13,664 bases of DNA from DAOPXV01 sp035352535 (GTDB lineage Bacteria; Muiribacteriota; UBA9980). The stretch covers positions 1 to 13,664 of the forward strand of contig CAZJFS010000118.1 in assembly GCA_964545075.1 (NCBI GenBank). Reading direction: 5' to 3'. The translations under genes and the position numbers were made by a program. Shown here piece after piece: positions 8,137 through 13,664 of the stretch; positions within the stretch are counted from its first letter, which is position 1; every line of letters begins with the position of its first letter. Below the pieces are notes generated by a model that made no database searches, was not told the origin of the DNA, and saw only the letters and a list, made by a program, of their open reading frames with translations.

Positions 8137-8147
8137 CGGTTAATTTT

Positions 8148-8876
8148 TCAGATTAGCGAAAGAAGCCCGCCGATGCTTTTTATCACGAAGTCCGGGCGCA
8201 CGCCGGGATATTCCGCTGGAACGGGTTTCCCGCCCGGGTTTATCCAAGCGGTCTTCATCCCTAATAGTGACGGCCCGTAAACGTCGTTTTTGAAAGAGTC
8301 GCCCACGTATAATGACTTTTCAGCGGCGACGCCCAAAAGCTCGAGCATTCTTTCGAAAACGGAGGAATGCGGCTTTCTCATTCCGAGATCGGCCGTAAAA
8401 AGCATATGATTGAAATAATTCGACATCCCTATCTCGTCGAGATCTTCGGCGAAATAAACGCCTGGAATGGTCGTATTTGATATCAGACCGAGCGTGTATC
8501 TGGCTGAAAGCTGCTTCAGCGTATTCAGAGAGTCCTCAAAGATTATGAGGTTATCCTTGAGCGATCGGTGCATCAGCTTTATTATCCACAGCGAATAATC
8601 TTCCGAAACGCCGAGCGCGCGAAGCCCCGTTTTTACGCATTCGGCCAGATTCACTTCGACGAGCGTGCGTTCAGCGTGTATCGAGTTCATCTCGTAGTAT
8701 CCGTCGAGCATCTTCTTTTCGATGTCGTCTAACGTAAAAGAGTAGCCTTTCGCGGCGAGAAAGTCCCTTATTTTTCCGCTGCGTATCTTTTTCATCTCTT
8801 CCCACGGTATAGGATCGTAGTCGAGAAGGGTTCCTCCCATATCGAAGATCACGGCTTTTATGTCATTTTTTTTCAA
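8148..8876 (-). CDS. HAD-superfamily hydrolase (type IA), substrate unknown
   Basis: Cytoplasmic hydrolase of 242 residues, probably a small-molecule phosphatase. Motif I is FDMGGT with nucleophile D12, but the usual second aspartate (D+2) is Gly14. Some active HAD proteins such as YihX-like phosphatases also lack it, so activity is possible but not assured. Motif II is S133 in LISNTT, motif III is K168 in RKPHSS and motif IV is GDSFKND (192-198). An inserted helical cap spans about 20-110, as in subclass I. Translation starts at a TTG: the reverse-strand AAGGAG (8885-8890 region) sits about 7 nt upstream, and the next Met is far inside the protein, so TTG is well supported. It follows the cyclase gene by 38 bp on the same strand and is probably co-transcribed. 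The link to cAMP signalling is only positional. Confidence 0.9.
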   Translation of the reverse strand: MKKNDIKAVIFDMGGTLLDYDPIPWEEMKKIRSGKIRDFLAAKGYSFTLDDIEKKMLDGYYEMNSIHAERTLVEVNLAECVKTGLRALGVSEDYSLWIIKLMHRSLKDNLIIFEDSLNTLKQLSARYTLGLISNTTIPGVYFAEDLDEIGMSNYFNHMLFTADLGMRKPHSSVFERMLELLGVAAEKSLYVGDSFKNDVYGPSLLGMKTAWINPGGKPVPAEYPGVRPDFVIKSIGGLLSLI

Positions 8877-8883
8877 TTGAATT

Positions 8884-8890
8884 CTCCTTT
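8884..8890 (-). promoter_or_regulatory. Shine-Dalgarno that decides the TTG start of the HAD gene
   Basis: Read on the minus strand this is AAAGGAG, with about 7 nt to the TTG at 8876-8874. No ATG or GTG lies at suitable distance in frame. Confidence 0.75.
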
Positions 8891-8914
8891 TTAACTTTAT
8901 GCGATAAGCTGCAT

Positions 8915-10462
8915 TTAAATTTTATAAAGTTCTATCGTTTCATTCTTGCCCTTTAAATTAACGAAACCGGCATTTTTAAAAACCGAGTCTTCAAGGCTAC
9001 CCGCGATCTTCCGGTGGACCGCTCCCGTTATGATGACGTCGGTGCCGAAGTCCTTCGTTTTCGATTCAACCCGTGAGGCTATATTCACCGTATCGCCTAT
9101 CACGGTATATTCGAGTCTCTGAGAAGTCCCGATGTTTCCGGCGACGAGAACTCCCGTGTGTATGCCGATTCCAAAGCTGATGTCTCCGAAGTTTTTTCCC
9201 TGAGCGTTAAATTCCTTTAAAGACTCGCGCATTTTTAACGCCGATTTTACGGCGTCCATGGCGTGGTCGGCTGACCCGAAGGCCGGCATATATATCGCCA
9301 TTACCGCGTCGCCGATGAATTTGTTCACCACGCCGTGGTTTTCCGAAATAGGCGCCGTTATAAATGAAAAATATGAATTGAGCATATCGACGACTTCGCC
9401 GGCGCTCATCTTTTCGGAAAGCGTAGTGAAATTCCTGATGTCGCAGAATAAGACAGTGGCCTCTATCTCTTCGCCGCCGAGATTCATTTTTCCGCTTTTT
9501 AAAAGCTCTTTCACGACCTCGATCGAAACGTATTTTCCGAACGTCTCGCGCAAAAGTTCGCGCTCGCGAAGCTGGTCCGTCATTATATTGAAATTGGCCT
9601 TCAGACTGGCGATCTCGTCGGTGAAATATATGCGCGTCTTGACATCGAAATCGCCTTCGGAAAGTTTTTTCATTTTGGCTATGAGTTCGTTGACGGGCCC
9701 CTGGATGTTCTTCGCGAAGAACGCCACGCCGAGGATCATCGGCGTGAGCGATCCGACAAGCAGAAGATTATACAGCGCGCTTATCTGATCATTACTTATT
9801 TTAAAGGAATTTACGACGAATACGTACATCAGCCCCATCGGGATGACCGCCGTCGATACGAACAGCATGATGATCTTCGCCGAAAGCGAGATGTGGTGGC
9901 CTTCCTTTATCCCGTATAATTCGTCGTTTTCATAGATCGAGCGCATGAACTCGTCGGAGCCTTTAAAAATCAAATTATCGAGAAAGACTATCGTGAAGCA
10001 GAATTGAATTATAATAGAAATAAGCATTGAAGGCAGGTTATAAATCAAAAAATATTTCCAGATGATGAAATTTCTATAAACGACGATATGGCTTACGACC
10101 TTGGCAGCGAAAGCGGCGATGAAGATCGTGAATATGTCGCGGTAGATAAAAGTGAATTTACGCCGCGCGACTTTTCGAAGCTCGGCGCAAGGGTTTTGCG
10201 AATATTTTCGTATCGGGTTGAACCATATTATGAAAAGAACCATCATGAAAGCGAAATGGAAAAGGATCCAGTTGAATGAGACGCCGGAGCCGTAACTCAT
10301 AAGGGCGAGCATGTCTTCTTTTTTGTCGGAACCCGTGAACGCCATATAGAAAAAAATGGTGAAAATACTGTCGATTCCGAGTATGTAGCAAGGGATTATA
10401 AGTATCTGGTATAGAGTTCTAATTGAGACGGTCTTTTTATCTTTTGTTTCGGCGTTATTCAT
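8915..10462 (-). CDS. Membrane-bound class III adenylate cyclase (6 TM, HAMP, cyclase)
   Basis: Converts ATP to cAMP; inner membrane with a cytoplasmic catalytic domain; 515 residues. Hydrophobic segments at about 16-42, 62-82, 108-130, 133-162, 195-218 and 230-250 give six TM helices. A HAMP linker follows (about 250-303) and the class III cyclase domain spans about 330-515. Catalytic residues are visible: metal-binding D341 (LFCDIRNFT) and D385 (KFIGDAVMAIY), adenine-contacting K381 with T453 (EYTVIGD), and transition-state N460 and R464 (VNIASR). The Lys/Thr pair is that of class IIIb adenylate cyclases and argues against guanylate specificity. The layout recalls mycobacterial Rv3645-type enzymes. 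The ATG has AGGAAAG upstream and a predicted promoter about 70 bp away. It is transcribed divergently from the hybrid kinase and followed by the HAD gene. The sensed signal is unknown. Confidence 0.94.
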   Translation of the reverse strand: MNNAETKDKKTVSIRTLYQILIIPCYILGIDSIFTIFFYMAFTGSDKKEDMLALMSYGSGVSFNWILFHFAFMMVLFIIWFNPIRKYSQNPCAELRKVARRKFTFIYRDIFTIFIAAFAAKVVSHIVVYRNFIIWKYFLIYNLPSMLISIIIQFCFTIVFLDNLIFKGSDEFMRSIYENDELYGIKEGHHISLSAKIIMLFVSTAVIPMGLMYVFVVNSFKISNDQISALYNLLLVGSLTPMILGVAFFAKNIQGPVNELIAKMKKLSEGDFDVKTRIYFTDEIASLKANFNIMTDQLRERELLRETFGKYVSIEVVKELLKSGKMNLGGEEIEATVLFCDIRNFTTLSEKMSAGEVVDMLNSYFSFITAPISENHGVVNKFIGDAVMAIYMPAFGSADHAMDAVKSALKMRESLKEFNAQGKNFGDISFGIGIHTGVLVAGNIGTSQRLEYTVIGDTVNIASRVESKTKDFGTDVIITGAVHRKIAGSLEDSVFKNAGFVNLKGKNETIELYKI

Positions 10463-10531
10463 TTCTTTCCTTTGTGATCAATTCACGAGACTTTTATACG
10501 GCTGCGGTTGCGGCAATGTTACGATATAATA

Positions 10532-10560
10532 AATTTACCAGACTTGATGACGGTTGTCAA
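10532..10560 (-). promoter_or_regulatory. Predicted sigma-70 promoter of the cyclase-HAD operon
   Basis: On the minus strand: TTGACA (10560-10555), a 17-bp spacer, then TAAATT (10537-10532, 4 of 6 matches). The predicted start near 10525 leaves a leader of about 60 nt before the cyclase ATG. Confidence 0.55.
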
Positions 10561-10589
10561 ATATAAATGTTAAAAATATCAAATATAAA
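10557..10589. repeat. 11-bp direct repeat between two divergent promoters (possible operator)
   Basis: TCAAATATAAA occurs at 10557-10567 and again at 10579-10589, identical, with starts 22 bp apart, i.e. about two helical turns, so both copies face the same side of DNA. They abut or overlap the two outward-facing -35 boxes. A shared regulator site is inferred; the sequence is AT-rich, so chance similarity is possible. Confidence 0.5.
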
Positions 10590-10590
10590 A

Positions 10591-10619
10591 TTGACATTTC
10601 GATTTAAATAAGTTAATAT
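10591..10619 (+). promoter_or_regulatory. Predicted sigma-70 promoter of the hybrid kinase
   Basis: Perfect TTGACA (10591-10596), a 17-bp spacer and TAATAT (10614-10619, 4 of 6 matches). It lies 30 bp from the -35 of the divergent cyclase promoter. Start predicted near 10626, giving a leader of about 250-260 nt. Confidence 0.55.
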
Positions 10620-10625
10620 TTGGCT

Positions 10626-10887
10626 TATGCATTAATTGAATATATTTCAATCAACGTTATCAATTCCCGCCCCGGGAACGTCATGACAAAAAACGTTTTT
10701 ACATATTCCGCTAAAGCGGTGGCGTTATGCGCAAGGGGCCGTATTGCGCCGGTTTGTTTTTCTAATTCCTTCGATGTTTTGGACCCGATAAGCTATCCCG
10801 GGGATATGCCGGCCCAAATTCGTCGAGGCGCGCCTTAGATAGCTTTTGAAGCATCCGGGCCATGGAGTCCGTATTTTGGTTAATTTT
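10626..10887 (+). ncRNA. Long untranslated leader of the hybrid kinase with several hairpins (candidate structured RNA)
   Basis: The stretch 10463-10887 holds no gene I can support. Within the predicted leader are TTCCCG/CGGGAA with a 3-nt loop (10664-10678), CCGC/GCGG with loop TAAA (10708-10719), GCGCAA/TTGCGC with a 9-nt loop (10729-10749), TATCC/GGATA (10794-10806) and GCTT/AAGC (10842-10852). GGGCCG in the third loop (10736-10741) is complementary to CGGCCC at 10810-10815, a possible pseudoknot. It does not match any riboswitch class I can recall. An open frame from ATG 10683 could encode 51 residues but lacks a good SD and has no recognisable product. Confidence 0.3.
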
Positions 10888-13074
10888 ATGAAGAGTTTTA
10901 AGAGAACTATATTCACGTTTCTTTCCGCGGCATGTTTTATTGCCCCGGTTTCTTACGTCTTTTTTTACGCTTTTTATCCTCAAGCCGCCGAAGCCTTAGC
11001 GGTGCGTTTCCACTTCTTTTTTTTATTTCTCGTATTGCTTGGTTCTTTGGCCTTTGCGTTTTTATTTCTGCTTAAAGACTATTGCAGCCTTGAAATTAAG
11101 GCGAATGTCGAAGCCGCACAGCTTTTAGAGGAAAAGAAAAAATTTGATATGTTTTATAAATTCCTGCCAAACGGTATTTTTACGGTTAACGCTGACAAGA
11201 TCGTTACCGGCTGGAGTTATACCGCTGAAAATATAACCGGTTATACCGCTGCCGAGGTCGTAGGCAAGCCGTGTTCTATTTTTGCCGAGGAGCCGTGCGG
11301 GGAAATGTGCTCCCTTTATTGCGATAAAATTTCAAAACCTATAATGAACATTGAATGCAGCATGATCACAAAAACAGGCAAGCGCATTTTTGTGTCGAAA
11401 AATGTCGATGTTTTAAAGGACGCCGCTGGAGCCGTTGTCGGAGGAATAGAAAGCTTTTCGGATATCTCGCGGTTAAAAGGCGTCGAGAAAGAGCTGAAGC
11501 GCGCTCTCGAAGAATCGGACGAGGCGAGCCGGACCAAAAGCGCCTTTGTCGCCAATATCTCGCATGAGATAAGAACGCCTTTGAATTCGATACTCGGATT
11601 TTCCGAATTATTGTATAAAACCGGAATAAATGACGAGCAGCGGGAACTTCTGGGCTATGTTAAAACCAGCGGCCAGGCTCTTTTAACCCTTATAAACGAC
11701 GTTTTGGACCTTTCGAAGATTGAAGCCGGAAAGCTCGATATAGAGCGCGTTGAATTCGATATTAACAGGATCTTATGGGAAGTGGCCGGTATCGTAACGC
11801 CGGTCGTTAAAAAGAAAGATTTGAATTTCATCATATTGAATGATTTTGATATAGATTTTAATGTGTTTGGCGATCCATCGCGGCTTCGGCAGGTTCTTTT
11901 GAACCTTTTAGGGAATGCCGTGAAATTCACCGATAAAGGCAAGATATCCATTTCGACGAAAATACTATCCACGAAAGATAATACCGTTTTTATCGAATTT
12001 GTAGTTACGGACGAAGGTCCCGGCATTGCCGCCGATAAAATAAATTCAATTTTCAAGCCGTTTACGCAGGCCGACGTTTCGATTACGAGGCGCTATGGCG
12101 GAACTGGTCTGGGGCTCGCGATATCGAACCAGCTTGTAAAACTTATGGGCGGCGGAGATATTTTATATGAGAGTTCCGGAAGCCGCGGCAGCAAATTTTA
12201 TTTTGCGCTGGAATTTTCAAAAGGCTCTTCCATTTTAAAAACGACCTCTGAAAAAAAACATCGTGAAAATCCAACCGGCGCGGACAGGACCGCTCCTCTT
12301 TATTTTCTTGTCGTTGAAGATAATTTAGCGAACCAGAAGTTATTTGGGAAGATATTAAAAACCTTCGGCCATAATACAAATTTTGCCGATAATGGCGCGA
12401 CCGCGGTCGAACTTATCGCGAAAGAAAAATACGACGTTGTTTTAATGGATGTTCAGATGCCCGTCATGGATGGGATCACCGCGGCCAGGACCGTTAGAAA
12501 CGCCGGCTACAAAGGTATTATAATAGCCATGACGGCGAGTACGATGAAGGGGGACGAGCAGGAATGCTTGAACGCGGGAATGGACGCTTACCTTTCCAAG
12601 CCGGTCGATATTGAAAGGCTTGAAAATGCTGTGAAAAGCGCCATCGAAAAAAGAGCGGAAACTTCCATGAAAAAATCGTTGCTGGCCGGGCCGGAAAAAA
12701 AAGCGGAGGATAATTCGGGCGAAACCCAGGCGCTGGATGTTGAAAAGCTTCGCAAAAACATGGCGGGAAAAATGGAACTTATGTCTGACGCCGTTGAAAT
12801 GCTTCTTCAATATTATCCGAAATATTGCCTTGAAATAAAAAAGTCTATAGAGAATAAGGACGCGCCGGCGCTTAAGATGAGCGCTCACAAGCTTAAGGGG
12901 ACGGCCTTGAACGCTTCCGCGTGCGCAATATCAGCCATGTTGCTTTTGCTTGAAAATATCGGGAAATCAGGCCGGACTGAAGGAGCCTCCGAAATATTCG
13001 AGAATCTGGAGCCTGAATTTGAACGCTATAAGACGGAAGCGGCAAAAGCCGGACTTTTAACTTCCGGCTCATAA
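10888..13074 (+). CDS. Hybrid sensor histidine kinase (2 TM, PAS, HisKA, HATPase, REC, HPt)
   Basis: Inner-membrane phosphorelay kinase of 728 residues with the domain order of BarA/ArcB-type tripartite kinases. TM helices lie near 5-28 and 41-63 with only a short loop between, so sensing is probably cytoplasmic. A PAS domain follows (about 88-195). Then come HisKA with H226 in SHEIRTP, HATPase with N343 in LLGNAVKF, G1 DEGPGIA (375-381), F-box IFKPF and G2 GGTGLGLA (404-411), REC with E477/D478, phosphoacceptor D521, T549 and K571, and HPt with H667 in SAHKLKGTA. All relay residues are present. The PAS domain carries C129, C137, C141, C145 and C157. The ATG at 10888 lacks an SD; an in-frame TTG at 10876 has GGAG 8 nt upstream and may be the true start (4 residues longer). 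No response regulator is next to it. Confidence 0.93.
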   Translation: MKSFKRTIFTFLSAACFIAPVSYVFFYAFYPQAAEALAVRFHFFFLFLVLLGSLAFAFLFLLKDYCSLEIKANVEAAQLLEEKKKFDMFYKFLPNGIFTVNADKIVTGWSYTAENITGYTAAEVVGKPCSIFAEEPCGEMCSLYCDKISKPIMNIECSMITKTGKRIFVSKNVDVLKDAAGAVVGGIESFSDISRLKGVEKELKRALEESDEASRTKSAFVANISHEIRTPLNSILGFSELLYKTGINDEQRELLGYVKTSGQALLTLINDVLDLSKIEAGKLDIERVEFDINRILWEVAGIVTPVVKKKDLNFIILNDFDIDFNVFGDPSRLRQVLLNLLGNAVKFTDKGKISISTKILSTKDNTVFIEFVVTDEGPGIAADKINSIFKPFTQADVSITRRYGGTGLGLAISNQLVKLMGGGDILYESSGSRGSKFYFALEFSKGSSILKTTSEKKHRENPTGADRTAPLYFLVVEDNLANQKLFGKILKTFGHNTNFADNGATAVELIAKEKYDVVLMDVQMPVMDGITAARTVRNAGYKGIIIAMTASTMKGDEQECLNAGMDAYLSKPVDIERLENAVKSAIEKRAETSMKKSLLAGPEKKAEDNSGETQALDVEKLRKNMAGKMELMSDAVEMLLQYYPKYCLEIKKSIENKDAPALKMSAHKLKGTALNASACAISAMLLLLENIGKSGRTEGASEIFENLEPEFERYKTEAAKAGLLTSGS
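13047..13069. terminator. Hairpin at the convergent kinase/cyclase 3' ends, weak terminator candidate
   Basis: AGCCGGA (13047-13053) pairs perfectly with TCCGGCT (13063-13069) around a 9-nt loop, inside the last kinase codons. On the plus strand no real T tract follows. On the minus strand the stem runs into TTT, so it could serve the convergent cyclase gene. The 49-bp gap 13075-13123 holds T-rich sequence but no other stem I can support. Confidence 0.35.
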
Positions 13075-13123
13075 ATAATTTCAAAAATCGTATCATATTC
13101 GTTTTTTTATTGGACCGCGTTTT

Positions 13124-13664
13124 TTATTTTCTATAAAGGACCCAAACTCCATCGTGGTTTTCCATCAGGACCGGGTCCTTCATTATTATATTGAGGCGTT
13201 CTATAAATACATCCGAATGTTTATCATTGTATTCTTTTTTCTTTTTCATAAATAGCTTCAGGGCTTTTTCCCAGTCTTTGTCGAAGTACGCGTTCATGGC
13301 TTCGTTGTTGAGCTTTATAAAATCGCTTTCTTCCAGTTTTTTGTATCCGATAAGTTCATATAAATTTGTGACGTCCGTTTTTCCCCTGACCGAAACCCGG
13401 TCTAAAAGTCTTGTTTCAAAAGAATTTTTAACTTTTTCAAGAGTGGTTCCGCTGATGATGATCGAGCTTCCGTATACTTTGTTCAGCCCTTCCAGCCTGG
13501 AAGCGGTATTCACGGATTCCCCTATGGCGGTATATTCGAATCTCTCTTCGCTTCCGGCGTTTCCGACAACCGCCGTGCCGGTGTTTATGCCTATCCGGCA
13601 TTTTAATCCAGGCGCCATCGTCCAGCATCTGAAGACCCTGAAGCTGAACAACAACCGCATCGAG
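13124..13664 (-). CDS. Class III adenylate cyclase, C-terminal part (CHASE2-cyclase-like), truncated
   Basis: C-terminal portion of a second predicted adenylate cyclase; the N-terminal part lies beyond the window or is lost. Homology begins at GLKCRIGINTGTAVVGNAGS (first codon near 13609) and continues through ERFEYTAIGESVNTASRLEG, where the Thr after EY and the N and R of VNTASR match the adenine-specificity and transition-state residues of class IIIb enzymes. After the cyclase fold comes a helical tail with a single TPR-like unit (NEAMNAYFDKDWEKALKLF) and a final DGVWVLYRK, matching the D.DGVW.L..K ending typical of CHASE2-containing cyclases. Both metal-binding aspartates would lie upstream of the visible part. 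The frame upstream of 13609 stays open to the window end but no longer resembles a cyclase, so the gene may be frameshifted or joined to foreign sequence there. It is convergent with the hybrid kinase. Confidence 0.82.
   Translation of the reverse strand, partial: SMRLLFSFRVFRCWTMAPGLKCRIGINTGTAVVGNAGSEERFEYTAIGESVNTASRLEGLNKVYGSSIIISGTTLEKVKNSFETRLLDRVSVRGKTDVTNLYELIGYKKLEESDFIKLNNEAMNAYFDKDWEKALKLFMKKKKEYNDKHSDVFIERLNIIMKDPVLMENHDGVWVLYRK
13611..13664 (+). other. Leucine-rich-repeat-like coding fragment at the window end
   Basis: The plus-strand frame reads AIVQHLKTLKLNNNRIE to the last base, an exact fit to the LRR core LxxLxLxxNxI. Almost all codons end in G or C, unlike the neighbouring genes. 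It may be the edge of a different gene joined here, or a chance antisense reading of the cyclase gene. Confidence 0.3.

Noticed and set aside
8130..8152. ATTAAC-G-GTTAAT palindrome followed by T tract between the ABC operon and the HAD gene
   Set aside because: A one-base loop and AT-rich stem make it a poor terminator.
9258..9788. 176-codon open frame on the plus strand
   Set aside because: It is antisense to the conserved cyclase domain, which explains the open frame.
10473..10487. CRP-like site TGTGA-TCAAT-TCACG before the cyclase gene
   Set aside because: Spacer is 5 rather than 6 bp, one half-site is imperfect, and it overlaps the cyclase SD region; recorded as a coincidence unless conserved.
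10635..10651. Inverted repeat ATTGAA-N5-TTCAAT
   Set aside because: A short perfect palindrome in very AT-rich DNA just downstream of the predicted kinase start; could be an operator but chance is equally likely.
10620..10838. Short open frame (72 codons from TTG, 51 from ATG 10683) upstream of the hybrid kinase
   Set aside because: TTG lies at or before the predicted transcription start, the ATG has only a weak SD, and the product resembles nothing known; treated as leader RNA instead.
1..13664. tRNA, rRNA, CRISPR, insertion sequence or phage features
   Set aside because: None seen by eye: no repeat-spacer arrays, transposase or integrase motifs, or cloverleaf-like segments.

Overview
The window looks like a chromosomal segment of an anaerobic, diderm-like bacterium of moderate GC content, with no sign of phage, IS or CRISPR. 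The anaerobic lifestyle is inferred from a ferredoxin-dependent 2-oxoacid oxidoreductase. Six-TM HAMP and CHASE2-like class III cyclases together with a BarA/ArcB-type hybrid kinase suggest a signalling-rich lineage such as Spirochaetes, deltaproteobacterial groups or an uncultured candidate phylum. I cannot place it more precisely from sequence alone. Most genes have purine-rich Shine-Dalgarno sequences, and at least one uses a TTG start.

Layout, left to right. (1) 1-1964: 3' part of korA (alpha subunit, cut by the window edge) followed directly by korB, closed by a strong intrinsic terminator at 1985-2018. (2) 2094-5383: three co-oriented genes without an obvious common theme: a family 4 glycosyltransferase, a cytoplasmic repeat protein with a PEGA domain, and DNA-3-methyladenine glycosylase I (tag). 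(3) 5380-8136: a textbook sigma-70 promoter, whose -35 box overlaps the tag stop codon, drives a tightly overlapping ABC-2 exporter operon of one ATPase and two permeases. (4) 8148-10462, minus strand: a six-TM HAMP adenylate cyclase followed 38 bp later by a HAD hydrolase; the pair converges on the ABC operon. (5) 10463-10887: a divergent control region with two back-to-back promoters, an 11-bp direct repeat spaced exactly 22 bp between them, and a roughly 260-nt leader with several hairpins and a possible pseudoknot. (6) 10888-13074: a hybrid histidine kinase (2 TM, Cys-rich PAS, HisKA, HATPase, REC, HPt). (7) 13124-13664, minus strand: the C-terminal part of a second class III cyclase.

The right half is therefore a signalling block: two predicted adenylate cyclases flank a complete phosphorelay kinase, and cyclase 1 and the kinase share a divergent promoter region. 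This suggests linked control of cAMP production and phosphorelay signalling, but no output regulator lies in the window. The far right end is suspicious. Cyclase homology stops abruptly near 13609, and the last ~50 bases read on the plus strand as a GC3-rich leucine-rich-repeat fragment, which suggests either a frameshift or a chimeric contig end.

I see no convincing new defence or mobile system. The most interesting unexplained DNA is the 10527-10887 control region.
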